Assembly (NCBI GenBank): GCA_934539585.1
Contig: CAKTCT010000038.1
Coordinates: 1-25,851 of the forward strand
Direction: 5' to 3'
DNA: 25,851 nucleotides
Origin: an uncultured Oscillospiraceae bacterium
GTDB lineage: Bacteria; Bacillota; Clostridia; Oscillospirales; Ruminococcaceae
Part shown: one piece after another, positions 16,213-23,152 of the stretch
Layout of the letters: every line of letters begins with the position of its first letter
Position numbering within the stretch: position 1 is the stretch's first letter
Program-made: the position numbers and the translations under genes
The notes under the pieces: model-generated
The model's input: the letters and a program-made list of their open reading frames with translations, nothing else
Databases searched by the model: none
What the model was told of the DNA's origin: nothing

Positions 16213-16388
16213 GAGTCCGGGACGGGTTTTCCAAGTACAGGGATGCGGGTCCGGCCTTGGTTCCGGAGGGGGAATGGGTGCGCTTCTCGAATCCACGCGG
16301 AAAAGGAGTGCAGACAGGTTTCTTTTTCTGGCGAGACATTGCTGGTCTGTCGTCTCCCCGTTGATGGAAGATTTACATCGAACGGGGA

Positions 16389-16503
16389 CCGTTTCGGCGG
16401 GGCTTGATCCAGTGATGGAACATTGGCGGACGCTCCTCTGCCGGGGCCCGATTCGCGCCGAAAAGGGAATCTGGCGGGCGTCTTTTCTCGGAAGGTTTTT
16501 CCA
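16389..16503 (+). repeat. 115-base block, copy 2 of a near-identical pair
   Basis: Partner of 16098-16212. Its second half (from AAAAGGGAATCTGGCGGG) occurs a third time about 198 bases further on (from 16660), again followed by a tmcAL 3'-end-like segment, so the larger unit is block plus tmcAL tail. Confidence 0.88.
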
Positions 16504-16705
16504 AAGCCTGGGGCGGGAGTTCCGGGGTGCGGGGTGCGAGGTTGGGTTTGGTACCGTCGGGAAAATGGGTCATTTTTCGAATCTGCGCAGAAAAGAGACG
16601 CGGACAAGCGCCTTTTTCCTGGCGGAACACAGGCGGCCTGCCGTCTTGAGGTTCACACCGAAAAGGAATCTGGCGGGCGTCTTTTCTCGGAAGGTTTTTC
16701 CAGAG

Positions 16706-16901
16706 TCCGGGACGGGAGTTCCGGGGGCCGGAACGTAGGGTTGGCCTTCGTTCGGGAGGGGGAAAACGAGTCGCGTCTGGGTGCAGATTCGGCGCAATTC
16801 CGGCGTGAAAATCCAATTCAGGCGGGGAAAAATGTGTCACGCTAGGGTGCGGGTTCGGTGCGGGCAGGGGCGGTTAGGGTACGGCCTGATTCGCAGCTGG
16901 A
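16706..16901 (+). repeat. Long direct repeat copy 2, right end of the field
   Basis: Counterpart of 15604-15800. The tmcAL-like part has lost the reading frame and stop (GGGGGAAAACGAG replaces GGGGGAATGAGG). After it come about 135 bases of ordinary intergenic DNA up to 17038, containing no gene and only a weak GTGCC/GGGCAC stem near 16992. Confidence 0.8.
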
Positions 16902-17038
16902 ATGTTTTTTCCCACTTTGGAGGCTGTGCCGAAAAGGAGGCTGGAAAGTCTCCCTTCCGGTTTTCTAAAAAGCCTGGTGCGGTTTTTTTGCGTGCCGCGG
17001 TCGGGCACCATCTCCCCGGAAATTAAAATGGGTTCCTT

Positions 17039-17061
17039 CCGCCTGGGAGCAGGCGGGTTTT
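17039..17061 (+). terminator. Terminator-like hairpin in the leader of the DUF4380-like gene
   Basis: CCGCCTG (17039-17045) pairs with CAGGCGG (17050-17056) around GGAG, followed by GTTTTGATATT. It lies only about 15 bases before the next gene's ribosome site. It either ends transcription from the repeat field or acts as an attenuator of the gene behind it. The U-tract is short. Confidence 0.5.
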
Positions 17062-17091
17062 GATATTGGTAATCAGAAAGGATCGATCTTC

Positions 17092-18027
17092 ATGAGCGTA
17101 CAAAGCAAAGAAATTCAGTATGGAGTCTATGGCCGCTGCCTGGAAATGAGCAACGAGCTCTGCCGTCTGGTGGTCACCCTGGACAAGGGCCCCCACATCA
17201 TCTGCTACCAGCTCCACGGCGAGCCCAACGTGATGCACGAGGACCGGGAGGATGCCACCACCCAGAAAGGGCCGGACTTTGACAACTATTTCTACCCCGG
17301 CGCGGTATGGCACATCTACGGCGGCCACCGGCTGTGGCTCTCTCCGGAATCCATGCCGGAGACCTACTATCCCGACAACTTCGCCGTTCCGTATACCGTG
17401 GAGGGCAACACTGTCACCCTGACCCCCAAGGAGCAGGAGGGCAACCACGTCCAGCTGGTCTTCCGCATCACCCTGGAGGAAAACGGCACCAAGGCCACCA
17501 TCGCCCACACCATCTACAACCGGGACACCGCCCCCAAGACCTTTGCGCCCTGGGGCCTGTCGGTGCTGGCTCCCGGCGGCGTGGAAATCGTTCCCCAGGC
17601 GGATAAGCCCACGGGACTGCTCTCCAACCGGTTCCTGGCCCTGTGGCCCTACACCGACATGTCCGATCCCCGGGTGTTCTGGGGCAGCAAGTACATCACC
17701 CTGACCCAGCGGGCCGACATGGACACCAACTTCAAGCTGGGCCTCAACCACGAAAAGCAGTGGTCCAGCTATCTTCTGGGCCGGGAGCTGTTCATCAAGC
17801 GGTTCCACACCGTGGAGGGCGGAAACTACCCTGACGGCGGCTGCTCCTTTGAGACCTATACCTGCAAGAACTTCCTGGAAATGGAAAGCCTGGGCGAATT
17901 GGCTACCGTGGCTCCCGGCGAAAGCGTGGACCACGTGGAGCATTGGGAGCTCCGCACCGTTGAGGAAGGCTTTGACCCTCGTGACGAATACAGCGTGAAT
18001 AATTTCGCGAAAAAGTACATCTGGTAA
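17092..18027 (+). CDS. DUF4380-like protein, probable sugar-mutarotase fold
   Basis: A 311-residue protein without signal peptide or membrane span. The pattern LDKGPHIICYQLHGEPNVMHED (28-50) followed by WHIYGGHRLWLSPE (73-86) and YYPDN (92-96) resembles DUF4380 proteins, predicted to share the beta-sandwich of galactose mutarotases (aldose 1-epimerases). The rest is strand-rich with many aromatics (LWPYTDMSDPRVFWG, KQWSSYLLG), as expected for a carbohydrate-binding sandwich. Function unknown; a carbohydrate epimerase or binding role is inference. The start has AGAAAGGA 9 bases upstream. It lies 64 bases before cmk with a long imperfect hairpin between (18036-18072), so co-transcription is possible but not certain. 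I could not confirm the conserved mutarotase catalytic His/Glu pair by eye. Confidence 0.65.
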   Translation: MSVQSKEIQYGVYGRCLEMSNELCRLVVTLDKGPHIICYQLHGEPNVMHEDREDATTQKGPDFDNYFYPGAVWHIYGGHRLWLSPESMPETYYPDNFAVPYTVEGNTVTLTPKEQEGNHVQLVFRITLEENGTKATIAHTIYNRDTAPKTFAPWGLSVLAPGGVEIVPQADKPTGLLSNRFLALWPYTDMSDPRVFWGSKYITLTQRADMDTNFKLGLNHEKQWSSYLLGRELFIKRFHTVEGGNYPDGGCSFETYTCKNFLEMESLGELATVAPGESVDHVEHWELRTVEEGFDPRDEYSVNNFAKKYIW

Positions 18028-18035
18028 AATATCAA

Positions 18036-18072
18036 AACGCCCCGCTGGCCGGATTTCCGGACGGCGGGCGTT
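18036..18072 (+). other. Intercistronic hairpin before cmk
   Basis: AACG-CCCCGC-TGGCCGG pairs with CCGGACGGCGGGCGTT around ATTT, with one mismatch and one bulge. There is no U-tract after it; the cmk ribosome site AAAAGGAG follows at once. It could moderate read-through or protect the upstream message. Confidence 0.45.
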
Positions 18073-18091
18073 GTCAAAAGGAGAAAACGCT

Positions 18092-18775
18092 ATGATTTCC
18101 GTTGCCATCGACGGCCCCTCCGGAGCCGGAAAAAGCACCATCGCCCGGAAGGTCGCCGGGGAGCTGGGCTTCCTTTATATTGATACCGGGGCCCTTTACC
18201 GCTCCATCGGCTACTACGTTCTGGAACAGGGCCGGGACCCCCGGAACCCGGAGGACGTGGAGAAAAGCCTCCCGGACATCCGCCTGGAGCTCCGCCACGC
18301 AGAGGGGGTCCAGCGGGTCTACCTCAACGGGGCGGACGTCTCCGACGCCATCCGGACCCCGGCCGTTTCCATGGCGGCATCCCAGGTGTCGGCGGTGCCG
18401 GCGGTCCGGGCGTTTCTCCTGGAGCTCCAGCGGTCCATGGCCCGGGAGAACAACGTCATCATGGACGGCCGGGACATCGGCACCGTGGTGCTCCCCGACG
18501 CGGCGCTGAAAATCTTCCTCACCGCCGACCCCGAGGACCGGGCCCGCCGCCGGTACGAGGAGCTGGCCGCCAAGGGGGAGGACGTCACCTACGAGGAGGT
18601 CCTCAAGGACGTGATCCAGCGGGACTACAACGACACCCACCGGGACATCGCCCCGCTGCGCCAGGCTCCGGACGCGGTGCTGGCCAACACCACCGGCTTT
18701 GAACTGGAACAGTCTGTGGCTTTGATCCGCTCTCTGGTGGAGAAGCGTCTGGCCGGGAAGGGGGAGGAACAATGA
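18092..18775 (+). CDS. cmk: Cytidylate kinase
   Basis: A 227-residue cytoplasmic kinase, normal length, phosphorylating CMP and dCMP with ATP. P-loop GPSGAGKST at 8-16, substrate segment YIDTGALYRSIG (29-40) and MDGRDIGTVVLPDA with Arg/Asp of the CMP site, then the lid-region ADPEDRARRRYEE. The ATG at 18092 has AAAAGGAG 9 bases upstream and gives the conserved opening MISVAIDGPSGAGKS; a TTG seven codons earlier lies in the ribosome site itself. The stop overlaps the plsC start (ATGA), implying translational coupling. Confidence 0.96.
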   Translation: MISVAIDGPSGAGKSTIARKVAGELGFLYIDTGALYRSIGYYVLEQGRDPRNPEDVEKSLPDIRLELRHAEGVQRVYLNGADVSDAIRTPAVSMAASQVSAVPAVRAFLLELQRSMARENNVIMDGRDIGTVVLPDAALKIFLTADPEDRARRRYEELAAKGEDVTYEEVLKDVIQRDYNDTHRDIAPLRQAPDAVLANTTGFELEQSVALIRSLVEKRLAGKGEEQ

Positions 18776-19371
18776 GCTTTTACCGCTTTGCCCAAGGGGT
18801 GGTCCGGGTGGTGGCCCGGATGCTCTACCGTCTGCGTCTGGAGGGACTGGAAAACGTCCCCACGGACCACGGCTTTCTCCTCTGCCCCAACCACATTTCC
18901 GCCTTTGACCCCATTCTGGTGGGGGGCTGGATCCAGCCGGAGTGCACCTTCATGGCCAAGGAGGAGCTGTTCCGCTTCAAGCCCTTCGGGGCGCTGATCC
19001 GGGCGTTGGGGGCCTTCCCCGTGGCCCGGGGCAAGGGGGACACCAGCGCCGTGGACCACGCCGTGGAGCTGATCCGCAGCGGCCGGGTGGTGACCATCTT
19101 CCCGGAGGGCCACCGCTCCCGGACCGGGGCGCTGCAGAAGCTGAAATCCGGCGCGGTGGTCATCGCCGCCCGGACCCAGTCGGACATCCTGCCCTGCGCC
19201 ATCAAAAAGGGAAAGCGGCGGTTCCTCCGGCGGACGGTGACGGTGCGGTACGGTAAGCTCATCCCCTACGCCGACCTGGGCATCGTGGAGCAGACCCCCG
19301 GGGAGATCAAGGCCGCCAACCGGCTGCTGACGGCGGAGCTTTCCCGGCTGCTGGAGGAAATCCATGTATAA
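18772..19371 (+). CDS. plsC: 1-acyl-sn-glycerol-3-phosphate acyltransferase
   Basis: A 199-residue membrane-associated acyltransferase that converts lysophosphatidic acid to phosphatidic acid in phospholipid synthesis. Catalytic motif NHISAFD (Asn40, His41, Asp46) and phosphate-binding motif FPEGHRSRTG (110-119) are intact. A hydrophobic/amphipathic N-terminus (FAQGVVRVVARMLYRL) can anchor it. At about 200 residues it belongs to the short clostridial PlsC group. It overlaps cmk by 4 bases and ispH by 8, so the three are one translationally coupled unit. Confidence 0.94.
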   Translation: MSFYRFAQGVVRVVARMLYRLRLEGLENVPTDHGFLLCPNHISAFDPILVGGWIQPECTFMAKEELFRFKPFGALIRALGAFPVARGKGDTSAVDHAVELIRSGRVVTIFPEGHRSRTGALQKLKSGAVVIAARTQSDILPCAIKKGKRRFLRRTVTVRYGKLIPYADLGIVEQTPGEIKAANRLLTAELSRLLEEIHV

Positions 19372-21382
19372 GCTGACGCTGGCTAAAACCGCCGGGTTCT
19401 GCTTCGGGGTCCGGCGGGCCGTGGACCGGGCCTTCCAGCTGGCCGCAGAGGAGACCGGGGCCGTGACCCTGGGGCCGGTGATCCACAATCCCCAGGTGGT
19501 GGAGCGGCTGGCCAGGCTGGGGCTCTGCCCGGTGGACTCCCCGGAGGAGGTACCGGAGGGGAGGACGGTCCTCATCCGGTCCCACGGCGTGGGGAAAAGC
19601 GTCTACGACGCTCTGGCGGGGCGGAAGATCGTGGACTGCACCTGTCCCTTCGTGGAGAAAATCCACAGGATCGCCGCGGAGCAATCCGCCGCGGGGAAGA
19701 CCATTCTCATCGCCGGGGACCGGGGGCACCCGGAGGTCCAGGGCATTATCGGCTACTGTCAGACCACGGCGATTCCCTTCCAGACCGAGGAAGAATTGAT
19801 GGAAATCCTAAAAAAACTAAAGGATGAGGGCGAAAAACCTGTGGCAGTGGTGGCCCAGACCACCTTTCACGAGATTTTGTGGAAAAAATTCCAACAAATT
19901 ATCGAAAAACTATATACAAACGCACAAATCTTTGATACAATATGTAGTGCGACCACTGCGCGCCAGAAAGAGGCCGTAGAGCTTGCCAGAAAATCGGACT
20001 TTATGGTGGTCATCGGCGGGAGGTCCAGCTCCAATACGCTGAAGCTTTTTGAAATCTGCTCCCGTTTTTGCGAAACGATTTTGGCAGAATCCAAATCAGA
20101 CCTTGACAAAAGTCGGATTTTACGGCATAATAGAATAGGCGTTACTGCCGGTGCATCAACGCCGGCTGATATAATCAAGGAGGTTCTAAATACCATGACT
20201 GAAATTTTGGAAAACCAGGACGAAGAGATGAACTTCGCCGAACTTTTGGAGCAATCTCTCAATGCGAATAATGAGAAATTATATACAAACAAGAGGGTAA
20301 AAGGCATCATCACCAATATTGCTCCCAATGAACTGCATGTGGACGTCGGAGCCAAGCAGGCCGGCATCGTTCCCGCCTCTGAGCTCAGCGACGATCCCTC
20401 TGTGACCACCGAGTCCTTCCAGAAGGGCGACGAGATCGAGCTCATCGTCATGAAGGTCAACGACCAGGAAGGCATTGTCACCCTTTCCAAGAAGCGCTGC
20501 GACGCTGAAGCAGGTTATGACGCGATCTGCAAAGCGTACGAGGATCAGTCCGTTCTGGAAGGCGTTGTGGTGGAAGTCGTCAAGGGCGGCGTCCTGGTGC
20601 TGACCAACGGCCTCAAGGTGTTCGTTCCCGCTTCCATGACCTCTGACCGCAAGGTGGAGGACCTGAATACTCTGCTGAAGAAGAACGTCCGCTTCAAGAT
20701 CATCGAGATCAACGACCGCCGCCGCCGCGCTGTGGGCTCCATCCGTGCGGTTCTGGCTGACGAGAAGAAAGCCAAACAGGAAGAATTCTGGGCCAACGTC
20801 GAGGTGGGCAAGGTCTACCACGGCGAGGTCAAGTCCATCACCTCTTACGGCGCCTTTGTGGACCTGGGCGGCGTGGACGGCCTGATCCACATCACCGAGC
20901 TGTCCTGGACCCGGATCAAATCCCCCGAAGAAGTGGTCCATGTGGGCGACATGGTGGAGGTCTACATCAAGGACATCGACACCGAGAAGAAGAAAATCTC
21001 CCTGGGCTACAAGAAATCCGAGGACAATCCTTGGGAAATCTTCAAACGCGACTACCAGATCGGCTCTGTGGTCGAGGTGAAGATCGTTTCTATCACCTCC
21101 TTCGGCGCTTTTGCCCAGATCATCCCCGGTGTGGACGGCCTGATCCACATTTCCCAGATCGCCAACGAGCGCATCGCCAAGGTCTCCGATAAGCTGGCCG
21201 TGGGCGACGTGGTCAACGCCAAGATCATCGACATCGACTTCGATAAGAAGAAAGTCAGCTTGTCCATCCGCGCCACCCTGGACGAGGAGCCCGCTGAGGA
21301 AGACGAGGAGGAGGAAGAACCCTCTGCCGCTTCCCAGTATGCCGCCGACCTGGAGGGCATCGAGGGCGTTACCGTCGAGTAA
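19364..21382 (+). CDS. ispH-rpsA: IspH-ribosomal protein S1 fusion (HMBPP reductase / S1)
   Basis: A 672-residue two-part protein. Residues 1-275 are 4-hydroxy-3-methylbut-2-enyl diphosphate reductase, the iron-sulfur enzyme making IPP/DMAPP in the MEP pathway. Cluster ligands Cys13 (GFCFGVRRAV), Cys94 (DCTCPFVEKI) and Cys194 (DTICSATTARQ) are present, with His42, SHG near 73-75 and AQTTF near 165-169. Residues about 308-632 hold four S1 RNA-binding domains (starting near 310, 395, 478 and 563), the last two with the canonical SYGAFVDLGGVDGLIHI / SFGAFAQIIPGVDGLIHI pattern, then an acidic tail. This fusion is known from Clostridia. Codons from about 19790 to 20330 are much more AT-rich than either side. 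A promoter and a perfect ribosome site lie inside the gene, allowing separate S1 synthesis from Met278. Confidence 0.95.
   Translation: MYKLTLAKTAGFCFGVRRAVDRAFQLAAEETGAVTLGPVIHNPQVVERLARLGLCPVDSPEEVPEGRTVLIRSHGVGKSVYDALAGRKIVDCTCPFVEKIHRIAAEQSAAGKTILIAGDRGHPEVQGIIGYCQTTAIPFQTEEELMEILKKLKDEGEKPVAVVAQTTFHEILWKKFQQIIEKLYTNAQIFDTICSATTARQKEAVELARKSDFMVVIGGRSSSNTLKLFEICSRFCETILAESKSDLDKSRILRHNRIGVTAGASTPADIIKEVLNTMTEILENQDEEMNFAELLEQSLNANNEKLYTNKRVKGIITNIAPNELHVDVGAKQAGIVPASELSDDPSVTTESFQKGDEIELIVMKVNDQEGIVTLSKKRCDAEAGYDAICKAYEDQSVLEGVVVEVVKGGVLVLTNGLKVFVPASMTSDRKVEDLNTLLKKNVRFKIIEINDRRRRAVGSIRAVLADEKKAKQEEFWANVEVGKVYHGEVKSITSYGAFVDLGGVDGLIHITELSWTRIKSPEEVVHVGDMVEVYIKDIDTEKKKISLGYKKSEDNPWEIFKRDYQIGSVVEVKIVSITSFGAFAQIIPGVDGLIHISQIANERIAKVSDKLAVGDVVNAKIIDIDFDKKKVSLSIRATLDEEPAEEDEEEEEPSAASQYAADLEGIEGVTVE
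20103..20131 (+). promoter_or_regulatory. Internal promoter inside ispH-rpsA
   Basis: TTGACA (20103-20108, perfect -35), a 17-base spacer and CATAAT (20126-20131) lie within codons of the C-terminal part of IspH. The predicted start near 20138 gives a leader of about 57 bases to the internal ribosome site. It is among the best promoter matches in the window. Confidence 0.75.
20177..20197 (+). promoter_or_regulatory. Internal Shine-Dalgarno and start codon for a separate S1 protein
   Basis: AAGGAGGT (20177-20184) is fully complementary to the anti-Shine-Dalgarno. Ten bases later comes ATG (20195-20197), in frame with the fusion as Met278. The product (20195-21382, 395 residues, beginning MTEILENQDEEMNFAE) would contain all four S1 domains and nothing of IspH. 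The start lies exactly at the domain boundary. Confidence 0.8.
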
Positions 21383-21403
21383 GCGCCTTGCTCACGCTTC
21401 ACC

Positions 21404-21435
21404 AAAAGCCTCCTGTTTTGCGCAGGAGGCTTTTT
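21404..21435 (+). terminator. Rho-independent terminator after ispH-rpsA
   Basis: AAAAGCCTCCTG (21404-21415), a TTTTGCG loop and CAGGAGGC (21423-21430) followed by TTTTT. This is a textbook terminator 22 bases past the stop codon. It separates the housekeeping operon from the two-component/ABC operon. Confidence 0.93.
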
Positions 21436-21453
21436 CCTTTCAAGGAGGGTTTT

Positions 21454-22149
21454 ATGCCATTTCGGATTCTTATCGTCGAGGACGACCCCGACATCAACCG
21501 TCTGCTGGCCCGGATTCTGGCCAAGGCGGGGTACGACACCACCTCTGCTTTTTCCGGAAGTGAGGCACGGCTGCTGAAGCCCAGGAGCTTTGACCTGGTG
21601 CTCCTGGACCTGATGCTCCCCGGGGCCACCGGGGAGGAGCTTATCGAAGAAATCCGCCGGGACAGCACCGTTCCCATCATCGTCATTTCCGCCAAGGGAC
21701 AGGAGGACAAACTCAACGTCCTGAAATCCGGGGCTGACGACTTCATTTCCAAGCCCTTTGACGTGGAGGAGGTCCAGGTCCGGGTGCAGACGCTGCTCCG
21801 GCGGACCCGGGAGTTCTCCGCTCCGGCAGGCGTCCCGGAGCGGCTGACGTTAGGCGGTCTTACTCTGGACCCGGAGAGCCGGGAGGCGGAGGTCAACGGC
21901 CAGCCGCTGGCGCTGACGGCCCGGGAGTTCGACATCCTGGCGCTGTTGCTGCGCTATCCCAACAAGGTCTTCACCCGGCAGAATCTTTTCGAGACGGTCT
22001 GGGGGGAGAATTACCTGGGGGACGACAACACCATGAACGTCCACATCAGCAACCTCCGGTCCAAGCTGCAGAAGCTGGACCCGGAGGGGGAATACATTTC
22101 CACGGTCTGGGGCGTGGGGTTCAAGGCGGCGAAGCAGCGGGGAGTTTAA
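21454..22149 (+). CDS. OmpR-family response regulator
   Basis: A 231-residue DNA-binding regulator. Receiver domain at 1-118 with acidic pocket EDD (9-11), phospho-acceptor Asp52 (LLDLMLPG) and Lys100 (FISKPFD). The winged-helix output domain is at about 130-228 (LTAREFDILALLLRYPNKVFTRQNL, then VHISNLRSKL and the wing ISTVWGVGFK). The ATG at 21454 follows AAGGAGGG by 6 bases; an in-frame extension to 21388 would run through the preceding terminator and is rejected. It heads an operon with an ABC transporter and, four genes later, its likely kinase. It probably activates the transporter in response to an envelope-acting compound. Confidence 0.93.
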   Translation: MPFRILIVEDDPDINRLLARILAKAGYDTTSAFSGSEARLLKPRSFDLVLLDLMLPGATGEELIEEIRRDSTVPIIVISAKGQEDKLNVLKSGADDFISKPFDVEEVQVRVQTLLRRTREFSAPAGVPERLTLGGLTLDPESREAEVNGQPLALTAREFDILALLLRYPNKVFTRQNLFETVWGENYLGDDNTMNVHISNLRSKLQKLDPEGEYISTVWGVGFKAAKQRGV

Positions 22150-22155
22150 GAAACA

Positions 22156-22199
22156 TTTAAGGTTTTCTTTACGGCGTTTTACACCTCTCCGCGTATCAT
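22156..22199 (+). promoter_or_regulatory. Possible regulator-binding direct repeats and -10 before the ABC genes
   Basis: Three similar hexamers occur in direct orientation: TTTAAG (22156), TTTACG (22168) and TTTACA (22178), 12 and 10 bases apart, close to one helical turn. A TATCAT -10-like box follows at 22194-22199, with no proper -35 at the right distance. OmpR-family regulators bind such roughly 11-base direct repeats, so this could be an activated promoter. The repeats are short and AT-rich, so chance is possible. The rest of the gap is the ribosome site GGAAGGAAGGA. Confidence 0.4.
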
Positions 22200-22234
22200 A
22201 AGAACAAAGGAAATACGGAAGGAAGGATTCGTCA

Positions 22235-23152
22235 ATGGAAACCAATATTCTGACCACCCGGGACCTCTGCAAGACCTATAAGGAACCGGCGGTGAACCAT
22301 GCTTCCCTGGAAGTGAAAGAGGGCCAGATTTTCGGCCTGGTGGGAAAGAACGGCGCGGGCAAGACCACCCTGATCCGGATGCTTACCGGCCAGACCCTGC
22401 CCACCTCCGGGGAAATGTCCCTGTTCGGGGCCACCGCGGCCAGGGAGCTTATGGGGATGCGCTCCCGGCTGGGGTGCATGGTGGAGACCCCCAGCTTTTT
22501 CCCCTATCTCACCGCCCAGGAGAACCTGGAATACTACCGCATCCAGCGGGGCATCCCCGGCAAGGAGGCAGTGGACAAGGCCCTGGTCCAGGTGGGGCTG
22601 GACGACACCGGCAAGAAAAAGTTCAGGAACTTCTCCTTGGGGATGAAGCAGCGGCTGGGGCTGGCTCTGGCCATTATGGGCCAGCCGGAGCTGCTGCTCC
22701 TGGACGAGCCCATCAACGGGCTGGACCCCATGGGCATCGTGGAGTTCCGGGACATTCTTCTGAAGCTGAACCGAGAAAAGGGGACCACCATCCTCATTTC
22801 CAGCCACATTCTGAGCGAGCTCTCCAACCTGGCCACCCACTACGGCTTTCTGGAAAAGGGACGGCTGCTGGAGCAGGTCTCCGCTGAGGAGATCCGCAGC
22901 CGCTGCCGGGACTGCCTGGAGATCCGGGTCCAGGACCCGGCCAAGGCCGCCGCGGCGCTGGAGCAGGCGGGCATCCGGGATCTGGAGGTCCTTCCCGAAG
23001 GGGAGCTGCGGCTGTACAGCCATCTGGACCGGTCCGCAGAGGTGGCCCGCATCCTGGTGGAAGGCGGCGCGGGCCTGGAGCGGATGAATCCCCGCAGCGG
23101 CAGTCTGGAGGACTATTTCCTCAATCTGGTGGGGGGAACGCACCATGCTTAA
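22235..23152 (+). CDS. ABC transporter ATP-binding protein (BcrA-type)
   Basis: A 305-residue cytoplasmic ATPase that powers the two downstream permeases. Walker A GKNGAGKTT (37-45), ABC signature variant FSLGMKQRLGLALAI (133-147), Walker B LLLLDEP (153-159), D-loop NGLDP and H-loop His191 (ISSHILSEL). SLGMKQ in place of LSGGQ is typical of the bacitracin/lantibiotic-immunity and ABC-2 export subfamily. A C-terminal extension (about 215-305) of mixed fold is also usual there. The stop overlaps the first permease start by 8 bases. Likely role: removal of, or protection from, a peptide antibiotic or a similar membrane-active molecule; no ligand can be named. Confidence 0.94.
   Translation: METNILTTRDLCKTYKEPAVNHASLEVKEGQIFGLVGKNGAGKTTLIRMLTGQTLPTSGEMSLFGATAARELMGMRSRLGCMVETPSFFPYLTAQENLEYYRIQRGIPGKEAVDKALVQVGLDDTGKKKFRNFSLGMKQRLGLALAIMGQPELLLLDEPINGLDPMGIVEFRDILLKLNREKGTTILISSHILSELSNLATHYGFLEKGRLLEQVSAEEIRSRCRDCLEIRVQDPAKAAAALEQAGIRDLEVLPEGELRLYSHLDRSAEVARILVEGGAGLERMNPRSGSLEDYFLNLVGGTHHA

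Larger units (their letters stand above)
15668..16905. repeat. Degenerate repeat field derived partly from tmcAL
   Basis: About 1.24 kb with no credible gene but dense internal repetition. Four kinds of unit are recognisable. (a) 80-83-base units with GATGGAAR-ATTTGCA-like cores at 15910, 15990, 16073 and 16363, plus a diverged first unit at 15828. (b) A near-identical block at 16098-16212 and 16389-16503, partly repeated from 16660. (c) Copies of the tmcAL 3' end at about 16211-16275, 16501-16545 and 16706-16765. (d) The terminal long repeat at 16706-16901. The first unit (15797-15837) matches tmcAL 15496-15536 at 34 of 41 positions. Open frames exist on both strands only because the DNA is GC-rich; none has a ribosome site or known fold. 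Confidence 0.8.

Noticed and set aside
15567..16607. Long minus-strand open frame (346 codons) over the repeat field
   Set aside because: It overlaps the tmcAL end in antisense, has no ribosome site or fold, and is Pro/Arg-rich, as expected from any GC-rich repeat read in reverse. The repeated peptide blocks simply mirror the DNA repeats.
16121..16738. Plus-strand open frame (205 codons) inside the repeat field
   Set aside because: It has no ribosome site and no known domain, and its composition merely follows the DNA repeats.
15668..16905. CRISPR array or diversity-generating retroelement as explanation of the repeats
   Set aside because: Units of 80-291 bases are degenerate, with no constant short repeat plus unique spacers and no cas genes. 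No reverse transcriptase is present and differences are not confined to adenines.
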